Positions 36,801 through 47,200 of a stretch of 64,000 nt of DNA are shown one piece after another (positions within the stretch are counted from its first letter, which is position 1; each line of letters starts with the position of its first letter). The position numbers and the translations under genes are program-made. Source of the stretch: Casuarina equisetifolia. Taxonomy: Eukaryota; Streptophyta; Magnoliopsida; Fagales; Casuarinaceae. Under the pieces are notes generated by a model. It searched no databases, was not told where the DNA came from, and saw nothing but the letters and a program-made list of their open reading frames with translations. The stretch is taken from the NCBI GenBank assembly GCA_028551475.1, contig CM052362.1:8741354-8805353 (forward strand), given 5' to 3'.

Positions 36801-39800
36801 TTTCAAGCTTTACCTCTAAAAACTAAAAGCTTCAATTTTGAAAACTGCAAACAATGACCAATATCCCAAAAGACTCCAAAGTTCAAAACTTTAAAGTGAA
36901 AAGCTTAAGTGTACCCTAGGACAGTAAATTAAAAGAAGAATGATGAACAGAGACTAATAACTCACGATTTAAAGGATATCCTCACTCACTATTTGAGAAA
37001 TTATCACTAGATATAAATATGATATCCTTACTCGCAACTAGCGGCAATGGGTGAGCCAATTTCTGACATAGAATACCCCCACACACACCTTCCAAGGACT
37101 GGGCAGTGTGTTCTTAGTGCTTGCCACTGCCATCTTTGTTCATACCCAAACCCAACCCCTGACCCAAGATGCTCTGCCCAGCTTGCTCTTATCTCACAAG
37201 GGACGACTTGATCTGGCATTTGATGTTGCATGGCCTCCCCTTGCTGTGTTTGCCGCCTACCCAAGTCAGTTTAGCTCTTCAGCCAGCAATCCACCACCAT
37301 TTGTGCCTACCCATTCCCTTTCGGGTCCCCCTGAGTTACCCTTTCCCGGCCCACACAAAATTTCTCTTTTTCCTTCCAATCAGGCCTCTTATTGAATTCT
37401 CTCTGAGTCAGCGAATAACAACCAAAGGGCCGCCCCCTGATCTACCCTTTCCCGGCCCACACAAAATGTCTCTTTTCCCTTCCAATCAGGCCTCTTATTG
37501 ACTTCTCTCTCAGTCAGCCAATAACAACCAAAGGGCTGATTGTGGCCGCAATTGTGGTGGTCCATTTTGTTAGCTTTGCTAGTAACTAGGTCGTGGTAGC
37601 AAACTGTCGGTAACAATTTAACCCATAGTTTGTTCCTACTCCCTCGCAGGCCCATTACACAACCCCTGCCCCTACACCCCCAATATCCATTACCATATTT
37701 ATCCTATCTACCTATGACTCCAACCTGACCCTAGGCTTACTACTCCATCTTACTCCTCCTGTTGCCCATTTTGCCATTGCCATTCCTCTACCACCATCGG
37801 TCTAAGCTTCTGTATTCTAGTATATTGGTTATGAGGCTTCCCACCATGTCATCGACAACCTTGATACTTTGTCATCTACTTCTCCCTATGTGGGCCCCCG
37901 CAACTCATAATAGATGATGGAATATCTCTTCCCATCACCCACACAAGTACTATTGTGTTTTCTTTTAAATTGTTTGATGTATTAGTAGTGCCTTCCATCA
38001 CTAAAGGGTTATTATCTATCTCAAAATTTACCTTTATAACTCTTGCATCTTTTTTTTAACCATTCACATTTTATAATTGTTTGCTTATGCACTAGACAAA
38101 TCTTTTTTTACGGCCATCTTGAACCCAATCTCTACCACGCTTCGTCATTTGACATCTTGATGTCTCCATTAGGTTTTACAGCATCCAATGCTTACCCCCT
38201 TTCCAATGCTCAACTCCTTTCCAATGCTCACCCACTTTCCAATGCTCACTCTCAGCTTCTCAATATATTTATTGTTTTCCATAAATGTGTGGAGAACCAA
38301 CTAAGATGTAGACTATAAGCATTTCATGCCCACCTCCCCTAGCATGGTATCCAACAATTAGTCTCGTGCCAATATTCCCCCTTCAAGAACGGGACAGCCA
38401 AATGCAAAAACTATCACATCATGGAGACTAGACTTGCCCAAATGTCTCAAGCCTCTATTCCTTTCTCCTTATCAATCAGTTACCCTTCATGATCATTGGG
38501 AATGTCTCTCCTTGGCAAGTTTTATTTCATGCTCTTAATATTTTCATCTTGTGCGTGTTTGGTTGTGTAGTATTTTCTTAACTCTAACACTATGACTCCC
38601 ATAAGCCGGTCCTTGTTCCCCAAAGCGCATATTATTGGAGTATCCTTCAAGCTACCATGACTACTGCTACTACTGCCCCACTACTCAAAAGTTTTAAATC
38701 ACCACAATACAATTTTTTATGAGGAATAATTTACCTTTAGCACTATGGATTCTCCTGTCCCTAGGTCATCTTCCTTCTGCTCTCTATTTCTCCTATTGTC
38801 ACCTCTAACTAGTCTTGCCTATTGTGTCTTTAAGGATTGTCAAGTGGTACCATTAGGTTAAAAGCTTATGCTAATAGCTAGGGCACTACCCTATTATCTT
38901 AACCCAAAAACACACTGATTGCCCACTTGGACTTGGGTACTTGAGCTAGTCCTACATGAACCCCGTCTACACAACCCACAAAGGGCCTCCCTCTACAACT
39001 CATCATTGATAATGTAGAGCTCTGCAATAAGTAATAGGCAGACATGAAGTGCCACACCTGATTATGCGCTAGGTGCTGTGCGTTGGACAATTGGTCCTAT
39101 TTGAGAACAAGGGTATTGCAAGGCCCCATAAATCCAATAATGTATCTTTAGGCTCGTCCTCCTCCACTACAAGCTCCACCATCTCCACTTGTTTCTATTG
39201 GTGCTTCGACTGCGATCATCCAACTTCTCCTACTCCATCCTCATGGCCCTCTTCACTGCCCTTACCCATTTCGTCTTCCCCTCCTGTTGCTCATCCAATG
39301 GTTACTCGCCTTTGCAATGGGACTATCTCTTGGTAGACTATGACTAGGCAACACGCATTTGTCCTTGTTTGTTAGTGCTCACCCCTATGTCATGCCCGCT
39401 TGTTTTACCCAAGTGTCCCATGATCCTCCGTGGTGGATGCTATGACTATTAAGTATAATACTCTTATTTGAAACGGAACTTGAGAGTTAGTTGTACCACC
39501 TCTTCATGTTCAGTCCATTGGTTGCAAGTGAATTTACAAGGTCAAGCTTTGCTTTAATAGCATTAAATCCATTTGGTTAAAAAAAAAGGGAAATCAAAAC
39601 TAATTTTTTTAAGACTCCTTCATCTTTATATATGTGCTATATCTCTTTGCTAATTTCAGTTAAGTGCGAAATTGATACCTATTAGGGATTATCCTTGAAC
39701 TATGAGAACATAAACATTGTACACCTAGATGGGTTTCTCCAAGCCATGAACTTTTTCAGTTTCTTTTAGCGTCTTCATTTTATTGTGCGTTGGTTTTCAT

Positions 39801-42800
39801 TTTCCCTAAGAGATATAGCTAATTAAGTTAAATGATCAATACTTAACTCAATTCACTAATCCCAATAATGGTTGGACTTTCCAATATAAAAACTAAGGAT
39901 TAGTTTACTCGAATGCCTAAGAGATATAGCTAGTTAAGCTAAATGATAAACAACTTTAAGCCAACACGTGCAACCCAAAGAAGAGAAATTTCATCAAATT
40001 TAAAGAGATAAAAGAATATTTTAGAACCACTTTGAACTTTAGAGTTTTTCTTTTTTCTAGTGGTAGCATGAGTGAGTGACTTGGTGTTCTATGTTTATTT
40101 TGATCTATTCATAGCTTAAAAAAGGACCACAAAGTGGCCGTTAAAGGACATATCATAGGTGTTACTAAATGTTTTTTTCTTTTATTTTGAGCAAACAAAC
40201 CAAGGGTAATTTTTTAAGATCCTTTCATTTTTGTAAATTTACTTATTTTTTGGCTGATTTTCATTGAGTGTTCAAATTCATAACTTTTGAGGATTATTAT
40301 TGAATAGTAAGCACATAAACTTTGAATACCTTGGCTTTTCATGTGGTAACAAATTTTCTTAATTTCTTGCCATGCTTCATTTTAGTGGGTATTTATTATC
40401 ATTTTCCATGATCCTTTCTAGAATTATTTTATAATATCTACAATTAAGTCATACTTAAAGAGACATCTTGTCGATTTATTTTTTTTTTGATTCATTTATC
40501 CAAATTCTCATTAGACTTCAAATATTGCTTTAAAAGGAATGTCTAAGTGACATAGCTAGATGAACCCAATGATCGACAACATCAAGCAAAGACTTGCAAC
40601 ATAAAAATAGAAGGTTTGAATCAGAATATGAGACTTACAAGCTTAAAGAGATAAAATAAAATAAAATAAAAAAATAAAAAAATAAAAAAAGTTGAAACTA
40701 GGTTCAACTTAAGAATTTTTCTTGTTACTACTAGGGAGCATGCGACAAGTGTTTCCTTGTTTTATAATTATTTTGATCCTTTCGTAACTTAGAAAGAGGA
40801 CGACGATTTGAAAATTAAGGGGCATATCCAAGTCTTACTAAATGCATTTTGCTGGAAAAAATCAATCAAGAGCAATTTTTTAAGGACCCTACTATCTTTG
40901 TTTTTGTACTATATCTCTTGGCCGATTTCAATTTAGTGGTGAAATTCATAACTATTGGAGGTTATTCTTCAGTAGTGAGAACATAAGCATTATACGCCTT
41001 GGGTGGGTTTCATAAGGTAATAAAGTTTCTTAAATTCTTACCATTATGCATTCAAGTGGGATATTTTTTTTTTTCATTTTCACTGATCTATGATAGTATC
41101 ATCTTATAAAATCTACAAATATGTCATGTTTAAAGAGTCTTTTGGTAGATTTTGTTTGAATACTTAACTTGAATCACTCATCCAATAATTACTTCAAAAT
41201 ATAAACCTAAGAACTAGTCTTATGAATGCTCGAGAGACACAACTACTTAAGTTAAATGATCAACAACTTCAAGCCATGACGTGCAAACAAAGATTAAAAA
41301 CTTTCGATCCGAATATTTGAGAGACGACCTTAAAGAGATAAAAGGGTTATTTGAAAGTAGTTTCAACTTCAGAATTTACGATTTTTTTTTTAAATAGGGG
41401 AAAATAGATAAGTGTTTCCTTATTTTATGGTTTGGTCTTCTTGTGGCTTAGAAAAAGGATCAAGATGTGGCTGTTAAAGGACATATCTAGGTCTTACTAA
41501 ATGCATTTCGTTGGGGAAAAAATGAAGTGTGATTTTTTAAGACACTTTTATTTCTAGACGTGTACTATATGTCTTTGCTAATTTTCATTAAGTGATCAAA
41601 TTCATAACTTTTGGGAACTATACTTGAATAGTGAGGCACATAAACATTGTACACCTCATGTGGGTTTCAAAGGATATTGAATGTTCTTGACTCTTTCCCT
41701 AAAATAGTTTGGTGGGATTTTTTATTTCTTTTTCTTTTCTTTTCTTTTTTCTATTCCCTTAATCCTTGATGATAGCATGTTATGATATCAACACCAAGTT
41801 ATGTTCAAAGAGTCATCTGCTTGATTTTATTTAAATGCTAAACCTAATTCACCCATCACAATAGTGGTTAGACTTCAAACATTGACCTAACAATTAATTT
41901 TTAGGAATGTTAATTATAGCTCATTAAGCTAATAATCAACCACCCCCTAGAAAGACTTACGACTTAATGGAGAAGTTTCAATCTTAATATGAGAGTGACA
42001 AGCTTAAAGAGATAAAAGGATCCTTTGAAACTAGTTTCAACTTTGGAATTTATTTCTCTTCTAACAAGGCAGCATGTGATAAGTATTCCCTTCTTTTATG
42101 GTCATTTGGATATTTTTGTAGATTAGAAAAAGGACCAGGATCAAACTCTTAAAGGACATATTTAAGCTTTGCTAAATGAATTTTGTTTACAAAAAACAAT
42201 GAAGAGTAATTTTTTAAGAACTTTCATATTTGTATATATGCTATATCTCTTGGTTGATCGATTGAGTTACAAAATTGATAACTCTTAGCAAGTATCCTTA
42301 AAAAAAATAAGCTCATAAACGTTGTATACCTTGGGTGGGTTTCAAAACGTAATGCATTTTCATAATTCTTTCCATTCTATAGTTTAGTGGGCTTTCTTGT
42401 TCCTCTCTTCTATTTTCTCTTCTTTTTTTTTTTTTTTTTTGGGTGGGTCTTCACCAATCTTTGGCAGTTTCATCTTATAATATCTACAACCAAGTCTCGT
42501 TAAAAAGTCTTCTTGATGATTTCATTTAAATACTTAACTTGATCCAGTCATCATGATGGTGGTTGGACTTCAAACTTATATCTAAAAATTGTTTTATAGG
42601 AATGTTTAATGGGTATAGCTCGTGAAGTTTAATAGTCAAAATATGCAAGTGAAAAGTTTAAAGAGAAAAAATGATCCTTTGAAATAAGTTTCAACTTTAG
42701 GATTTTCCTCTCTTTTGACGTGATAGTATGGATAATTATTTCCTTATTTTATGGTCATTTTGATCCTTTTGTAGCCTTGAAAAAGGATCAGGATTTGATT

Positions 42801-45800
42801 GTTAAAGGACATATTTACATCTTACTAAATGCACTTGATTGGGAGGAAAATAAAAAAGAGTAGTCATTTCTAGACCCATTTGTCTTTGTATGAATGTTGT
42901 ATCTCTTGGCTGACTCCAACTAAGTGACAAAATTTATAACTATTAGGGATTATCCTTGAACAATGAGCACTTAAACTTTGTATAACTAGTGTCAGTTTCA
43001 AAGGGTGACAAATTTTCTTAATTCCTACCATTCTATAGCTTGGTGTCCTGCCCCCCAGTTCCCAATCTTTGGTGGTATCACATTGTAATATCTATAAGCA
43101 AGTCATGTTTAATGAGTCTTTTGGTTGATTTTGTTTAAATACTTAACCCGATTCACTCATTACAGAAATGCTTGTACGTCAATCATGTACATAAGAATTG
43201 TTCTACAGGAATGTTTAAAAGATTCAGCTAGTTAAGCTTAAGAAACACCTAAAGGAAATATTCGCAACACAAATGAAAAGTTTTAGTTAGAATATGAGAG
43301 TGAAAAGCTTAAATAGATAAAAAGGGACATTGAAACTAGTTTCTGTTTTAAAATTCAAGCTTCTTCTAAAAGGGTAGTATGCGATAAGTATTTTTATTTT
43401 ATATTATTTTGATCCTTTTGTAGCTCACAAAAAGGACCAAGAATTGATTGTTAAAGGCATACATCTTCCTAAATGCATTTTATTAGAAAAAAAAAATATC
43501 AAGAGGAATTTGTTTAAGCCATCTCAACTTTATATGTATGTTGTATCTCTTGGCTGATGTCAATGAAGTGACAAAAATTTTAACTATTAGGGATTATCCT
43601 TGAACAATAAGCACATAGACTTCGTATACTTAGGGAGGGTTTAAGGTGATGAATTATCTTAATTCTTTCCCAATAGAAGTTCCGCAGACTTCTTTTTTAT
43701 CTATTCTTTTTTCCCTAGTCACCAATGTTTGATGGTACCATGTTATAATATCTACAACCAAGTCACGTTCCAAGAGTCTTCTAGTCGATTTTGCTTAGAC
43801 ATTTAATCTGATTCACCCATCACAATAATTCTTGGACATCAAACATTTACTTAAGATTTGTTTTATACGAATGTCAAAAGATATAGCTAGTTAAGCTTAG
43901 CACTCACAAGTCTCAAGAAAAAGTCATAATACAAACACAAGAAGTTTCAATCAGAATATGAGAGATAAAAGGATCTTTTGAAACTAATTTTAACTTTAAA
44001 ATTTGTCTGTCTTCAAATAGGGCTATATGGAATACGTGTTTCCTTGTTTTATGGTCATTTTGGTCCTTTGGTAGCTTAGAAGAAGGACACGATTTGAATG
44101 TTAAAGAGCAAATTTAGGTCTTACTAAATGCATTTCATTTCAAAAAATACAATCAAGTGTAACCTTTTCAAACCCCCTTCATCTTTGTATGTACACTATA
44201 CCTCTTGGCTTATTCAAATTGGTGACAAAGTTCATAACTTTTAGGGATTGTCCTTGAACAATGACCGCATAAAATTTGTACACCTCGTGATTGTTTCAAG
44301 AGGGAAATGAATTTTTTAACTCCTTCCATTCTACAGCTTGATGGGCTTTTTCCTTTTTTTTTTTTTTTTTTAGTGGTACCACGTTATGACATCTACAACG
44401 AAGTCACATTTAAAGTGTCTTTGATTTTTTTTTTATTTAAATACTTAACCTAATTCAGCCGTCAAAGTAATGCTTCGACTTTAATCATATACCTAAGAAT
44501 TGCTTTATAGAAATATTTAAAGCTACAGCTAGTTAAGCTTAACAATCAACCACCAAAAGGAAAGCCTTGCAACACAAAGATGAGAAGTTTCAATTGGAAT
44601 ATGAGAATGACAAGCCTAAAGAGACAAAAGAATCCTGTGACACTAATTTCTACTTTAGAATTTGTCCTTTTTCTAACAAGGTAGCATGGAATAAGTGTTT
44701 CTGTTTTTTTATTATTATTTGATCATTTTCCAGCTTATAAAAAGGACCTAGGGTTTGACTAGTAAACGGTAAATTTTGATCTTAGCAAATGCATTTTATT
44801 GAAAACAAACAATCAAGAGTAATTTTTTAAGACCCTTCTATCTTTTTATCTATATTGTATATCTTGGTTGATTTCAATTGAGTGGTAGAATTCATAACTA
44901 TTAGAGATGATCCTTAAACAATAAGCAGATAAACTTTGTATATCTAGTGTGGGTTTCAAACAGTAATGAATTTTGTTAATTTCCTCCATTCTATATTCAG
45001 TGGGCCTTTTTTTCCCCCTCTCCTTTTTCCCTAATCTTTCAAAGAGTCTTATGATTGATTTTTTGTTTAAATACTTAACCTAACCTAACTTATCATACTT
45101 AACCTAACTTCAAATATATACCTAAGAATTGCTGGGTTCTAATATAGATATATACCAACCTCATAGAAAGACTCAACACAATGATGAGAAGTTTCAATTT
45201 GAATATGAGTGACAAGCTTAAAGAGAAAATATTGTCCTCTAAAACTAGTTTTTGCTTTAGAATTTGTCTTGCTTCTATCAAGACAGCATAGGATAAGTAC
45301 TTTCATGTTTTATTATTATTTTGATATATTTAGGTCTTACTAAGTGCCTTTTATTGGGAAAAAAATCAAGAGTAACTTTTTAAGACCTCTTTATCTTTGT
45401 ATGTATAATGTATTGCTTGGCTGATTTTGATTGTTACAAAATTCATTATGTTTTGGGATTACTCTTGCACCAAAAATTTGTATTCCTTGGATAGATTTCA
45501 TATGGTAGTAAATTGCCTTAATTTTTTCCATTCTTCATTTAAGTATTTTTTTAAACATTTTCCTAATCTTTGATAGTATCATCTTATAATTTCTACAATT
45601 AGATCATGTTTAAAGAGTCATTTAATTGATTTTTATAAAATACTTAACCCTAATCAATTAAATGACTCTTTACATACTTAAGTGTGAGTAGTAAAATATT
45701 TGTTAAATTTGTATTTTCTTCTCTCCTTAATAAGCCCCTTGGTCTAATTTCAACTTTGAAGCATAACCTCTATTATGAGAAAGTTGACGTGGTGCAACAT

Positions 45801-46639
45801 GGATAGCATCTTCCCTTGGCTTTGAGGCTTTTTAGTTTAATAAAAATGGAACCTTTACTATATGTTCTACTATGACAAGCGTGTGTAATATTTCACCCAT
45901 TCTACATAAGAAAAGAAAATCACAAAACTAGATCAGTTAATCGTACTATTAATTTGGGTAATACCCTATATTTTATGCAGACATTCTAACAGAAATGCTG
46001 TCAACATACTAGTAGAAGGACAATGTTCGAAGCAAAGTTTGAAACACTTACTATAGCTAAAGGCAGGATCAAAACATTGGAAAAGTTTAATCTTGTGAGT
46101 GGCAAAGGGACAGCAGCATCGCGAGACACTGTTACCGGCAGCGAGGCATAAAACCCTTTAAGGTGATGTTAACGTTTCTTTTTCTCTGGCATAGAAATTG
46201 AAAATTGTCCTTTGCAGAAGCCATAAACTTGGTTAGTATTCAATTTTTTTATTTTATTTTATGTATCATAGCACATGTTTTCAGTCTTCCCCTTTATTTT
46301 AATGTGTCTTCTTCTTCAATGCGGTATCCTTGCTCTCAGCGGTTAGTTTTCCCGGAAAATGCATTAAGTGAACTCCATGTGTAAAGGAAGTAGTAAACTA
46401 ATATTTAAGTGGGAAAGACTGTTTGTCGGTAGAGAGATGAAAGTGAGAGAGAGAAACCTGGAGCTGGAGTACTCGTAGAGCTTTCCAGTAGCAGAAAAGA
46501 CTATGAGACCTATGTCAGCGTCGCACATCGTTGACAGCTCCTGAGCCTTCTTAAATAGCCCTCTCCTCCTCTTAGAGAAAGTCACCTGCCTTGCCGTCGT
46601 GTTATCTATCCTTTTGATCTGGATTTTCTTCCTCGTCAT
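27820..46639 (-). CDS. SVP/AGL24-like: MIKC MADS-box transcription factor, SVP/AGL24 clade
   Basis: Eight exons on the minus strand: 46,458-46,639; 31,041-31,119; 28,822-28,883; 28,632-28,731; 28,492-28,533; 28,082-28,120; 27,889-28,007; 27,820-27,835. All junctions are GT-AG and in frame, giving 212 aa (family usually 210-240). Exon 1 is the MADS domain, exons 2-6 the I and K regions (with QPSLELQ and [17 protein letters not shown]), exons 7-8 the C-terminus with SDTSLKLG, an EAR-like repressor tail typical of this clade. Such proteins bind CArG boxes as dimers and control flowering time, inflorescence or bud dormancy. Exon sizes 79/62/100/42 are the standard MIKC pattern. Intron 1 is 15.3 kb and full of repeats. 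Function is inferred from the family; no transcript evidence is available. Confidence 0.88.
27889..28007 (-). CDS. MADS gene exon 7 (C-terminal domain)
   Basis: 119 nt, acceptor gagcag|att and donor ttggg|gtaagt. Encodes a variable C-terminal segment ending NSDTSLKLG, the conserved tail motif of the clade. If intron 7 is retained the frame stops at once (TAA at 27,886-27,888), giving a 208-residue protein ending in LKLG. Confidence 0.82.
28082..28120 (-). CDS. MADS gene exon 6 (end of K domain)
   Basis: 39 nt, acceptor tgcag|ga and donor acag|gtatca. Encodes [13 protein letters not shown]. Relatives usually have 42 nt here (one more glutamine), so one codon appears lost or the donor is displaced. 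Confidence 0.82.
28492..28533 (-). CDS. MADS gene exon 5 (K domain)
   Basis: 42 nt, acceptor ttcag|cat and donor gaag|gtcatg. Encodes [14 protein letters not shown], corresponding to the SDKI..EI..LQ(K/R)K segment of SVP-like proteins. Confidence 0.88.
28632..28731 (-). CDS. MADS gene exon 4 (K domain helix)
   Basis: 100 nt, acceptor tgaag|gc and donor aaag|gtttgt. Encodes [20 protein letters not shown], then [13 protein letters not shown], the core of the keratin-like K domain used for dimer and tetramer contacts. It is the strongest K-box match in the gene. Confidence 0.92.
28822..28883 (-). CDS. MADS gene exon 3 (I/K boundary)
   Basis: 62 nt, acceptor cttag|ttt and donor tgag|gtattg. Encodes [20 protein letters not shown] plus two bases of an arginine codon. 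It lines up with the SKE(I/V)..K...LR block of relatives. The 62-nt size is standard for this exon. Confidence 0.88.
28884..31040 (-). other. MADS gene intron 2
   Basis: 2,157 bp, AT-rich with no coding domain. Holds a short atagatat repeat (about 28,994-29,020) and a tandem duplication of about 149 bp (29,740-30,045). Confidence 0.7.
29740..30045 (+). repeat. Two-copy 149-bp tandem duplication in intron 2
   Basis: aagtcttataatctgacctt near 29,755 recurs as aagtcttataacctgacttc near 29,904. Both are followed by gagatcag, gcatgcaag and later tgctaag/gttgatgat at the same spacing. The copies are moderately diverged. Confidence 0.75.
31041..31119 (-). CDS. MADS gene exon 2 (I region)
   Basis: 79 nt, acceptor gaag|t and donor ccag|gttaga. 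Its first base completes the serine codon split at exon 1. Encodes [13 protein letters not shown], then [11 protein letters not shown], the conserved I-domain ending of the SVP clade. Too short to appear as an open frame of its own. Confidence 0.9.
31120..37099 (-). other. MADS intron 1, distal part
   Basis: AT-rich with only short spurious frames. Homopolymer and microsatellite tracts are present: (GT)7 with a following G10 at 33,035-33,059 and C15 at 34,361-34,375. I see no recognisable element or gene. Confidence 0.6.
37339..37545 (+). repeat. Two-copy 106-bp tandem repeat in the copia relic
   Basis: ccctttcccggcccacacaa begins near 37,339 and again near 37,445. Each is followed by tctctttt, ccttccaatcaggcctctta and caaccaaagggc. 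The copies are nearly identical, so the duplication is younger than the relic. Confidence 0.85.
38183..38250 (+). repeat. 18-bp tandem repeat
   Basis: Nearly four units of tttccaatgctcaac/ccc with an 18-bp period, which read as a six-residue LSNAHP-like repeat. It lies inside the copia relic. Confidence 0.85.
39590..45680 (+). repeat. Tandem array of about ten diverged ~650-bp units in MADS intron 1
   Basis: The anchor aattttttaagac(c)ctt recurs near 39,602, 40,208, 40,871, 41,529, 42,208, 42,866, 43,508, 44,160, 44,820 and 45,372, with typical spacing of 640-680 bp (607 for the first and 552 for the last). A second anchor, gttaaaggacatat, recurs near 40,139, 40,817, 41,471, 42,148, 42,801, 43,449, 44,098 and 44,761 in the same register. 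Other shared blocks are atctcttggctgatttcaat, gggattatccttgaac, gggtgggtttcaaa, tacttaacctgattca and agatatagctagttaagct. No long open frame or known transposon domain is present. The array starts just after the copia relic and ends at a stem-loop. Confidence 0.9.
45611..45672. repeat. Perfect 20-bp inverted repeat at the end of the tandem array
   Basis: taaagagtcatttaattgat (45,611-45,630) is the exact reverse complement of 45,653-45,672, with a 22-base loop. The left arm is part of the array consensus (aaagagtc...ttgattt). The right arm is an inverted copy of it. Confidence 0.88.
45681..46457 (-). other. MADS intron 1, proximal part
   Basis: Unique AT-rich sequence next to exon 1. Part of it (46,150-46,185) is duplicated at 58,603-58,640, so it belongs to the segmental duplication. 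Confidence 0.55.
46458..46639 (-). CDS. MADS gene exon 1 (MADS domain)
   Basis: Encodes residues 1-60 plus two bases. It contains [17 protein letters not shown], then [22 protein letters not shown]. The donor is cag|gtttct at 46,458/46,457. The basic DNA-binding helix is intact. The frame continues into the intron as an unsupported extension that should not be annotated. Mild departures from relatives are STMCDADIG in place of S(V/T)LCDA(D/E)(V/I)A. Confidence 0.93.
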
Positions 46640-47200
46640 TTTCGGGAATCAAAGATCGAGTCTGTGCAGCAAAACAACCAAATTACCATCTGAACTAGTA
46701 ATTCTAGGAAGAGAAAATCGGTATACACGGAAAATTTGTAGAAAGAGAATGAGCAAAGGAAACAGGAAATAGATGTTATGACTGTCAGATCGTACAGCAG
46801 AAATCAAAACTTTACTTTAGAAATCGAAGTATCAAATCAAACCAGTATCTCTAGACAACATTGAAGGGTGAGAGAAACCAGTTTGTTTCACGACCAGAAA
46901 GAGAACATCAACTTGCAGATAGGATGGAAATTGGAAGGAGAAAGTTCATTTACAGAAATGAAGAAACAAAGTGCACTTGCTCTCTCTCTTGAAGAAGCGA
47001 ATAAAGATCAAGAAAAGCAATCTAAAATTTAAAGTACCCTTCAGAGAACAATCAATCAATTTGGCGGATCCTCCCTAGTCTTTTCTATAAATGGGAAGTG
47101 TTGATAGAGAGAGAGTGTGTGTGAGAGAGAGAGAAACTGCTTTGTCAGAATAAAGGGCAAAAAAAAAAAAAAGGAAAAAAAGGAAAAAGGGAAGCTGGGT
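46640..47200 (-). promoter_or_regulatory. 5' UTR and proximal promoter region of the MADS gene
   Basis: On the minus strand this is pyrimidine-rich leader-like sequence. A possible 5' UTR splice acceptor lies just before the ATG (gctgcacag at about 46,660). A (GA/CT)n plus (GT)n tract lies at 47,104-47,135. GA repeats are recognised by BPC proteins upstream of several plant MADS genes, which makes a regulatory role plausible, but the transcription start is not determined. Confidence 0.45.

Larger units (their letters stand above)
37100..39545 (+). pseudogene. Degraded copia relic inside MADS intron 1
   Basis: Plus-strand copia order is readable through many stops and shifts. A gag zinc-knuckle remnant (C.LC, then VVANC) is near 37,565-37,620. 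The protease-downstream block (ISLPITHT, then [18 protein letters not shown]) lies at 37,920-38,030. An integrase fragment VFGCVVF is near 38,550. The linker [10 protein letters not shown] is near 39,285, and the RT start (WWDAMT, YNTLI, NGTWELVV-like, IGCK, IYKVK) runs from 39,430 to 39,545. The RT body, RNase H and both LTRs are missing. The composition is more C-rich than the surrounding intron. Confidence 0.8.

Noticed and set aside
37100..39340. Plus-strand small secreted or proline-rich genes
   Set aside because: Alignment of readable blocks to the copia gag-protease-integrase order, with scattered stops, shows a retrotransposon relic.
39590..45680. CRISPR-like or short-period array
   Set aside because: The period is about 650 bp and the copies are diverged; no short direct repeat-spacer organisation exists.
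46364..46457. Extension of the MADS exon 1 frame by about 30 codons
   Set aside because: A good splice donor at 46,457 and an exact phase match to exon 2 show this is intron.
47084..47092. ctataaatgg as a TATA box
   Set aside because: It faces the plus strand, opposite to the MADS gene, and no plus-strand gene follows within reach.
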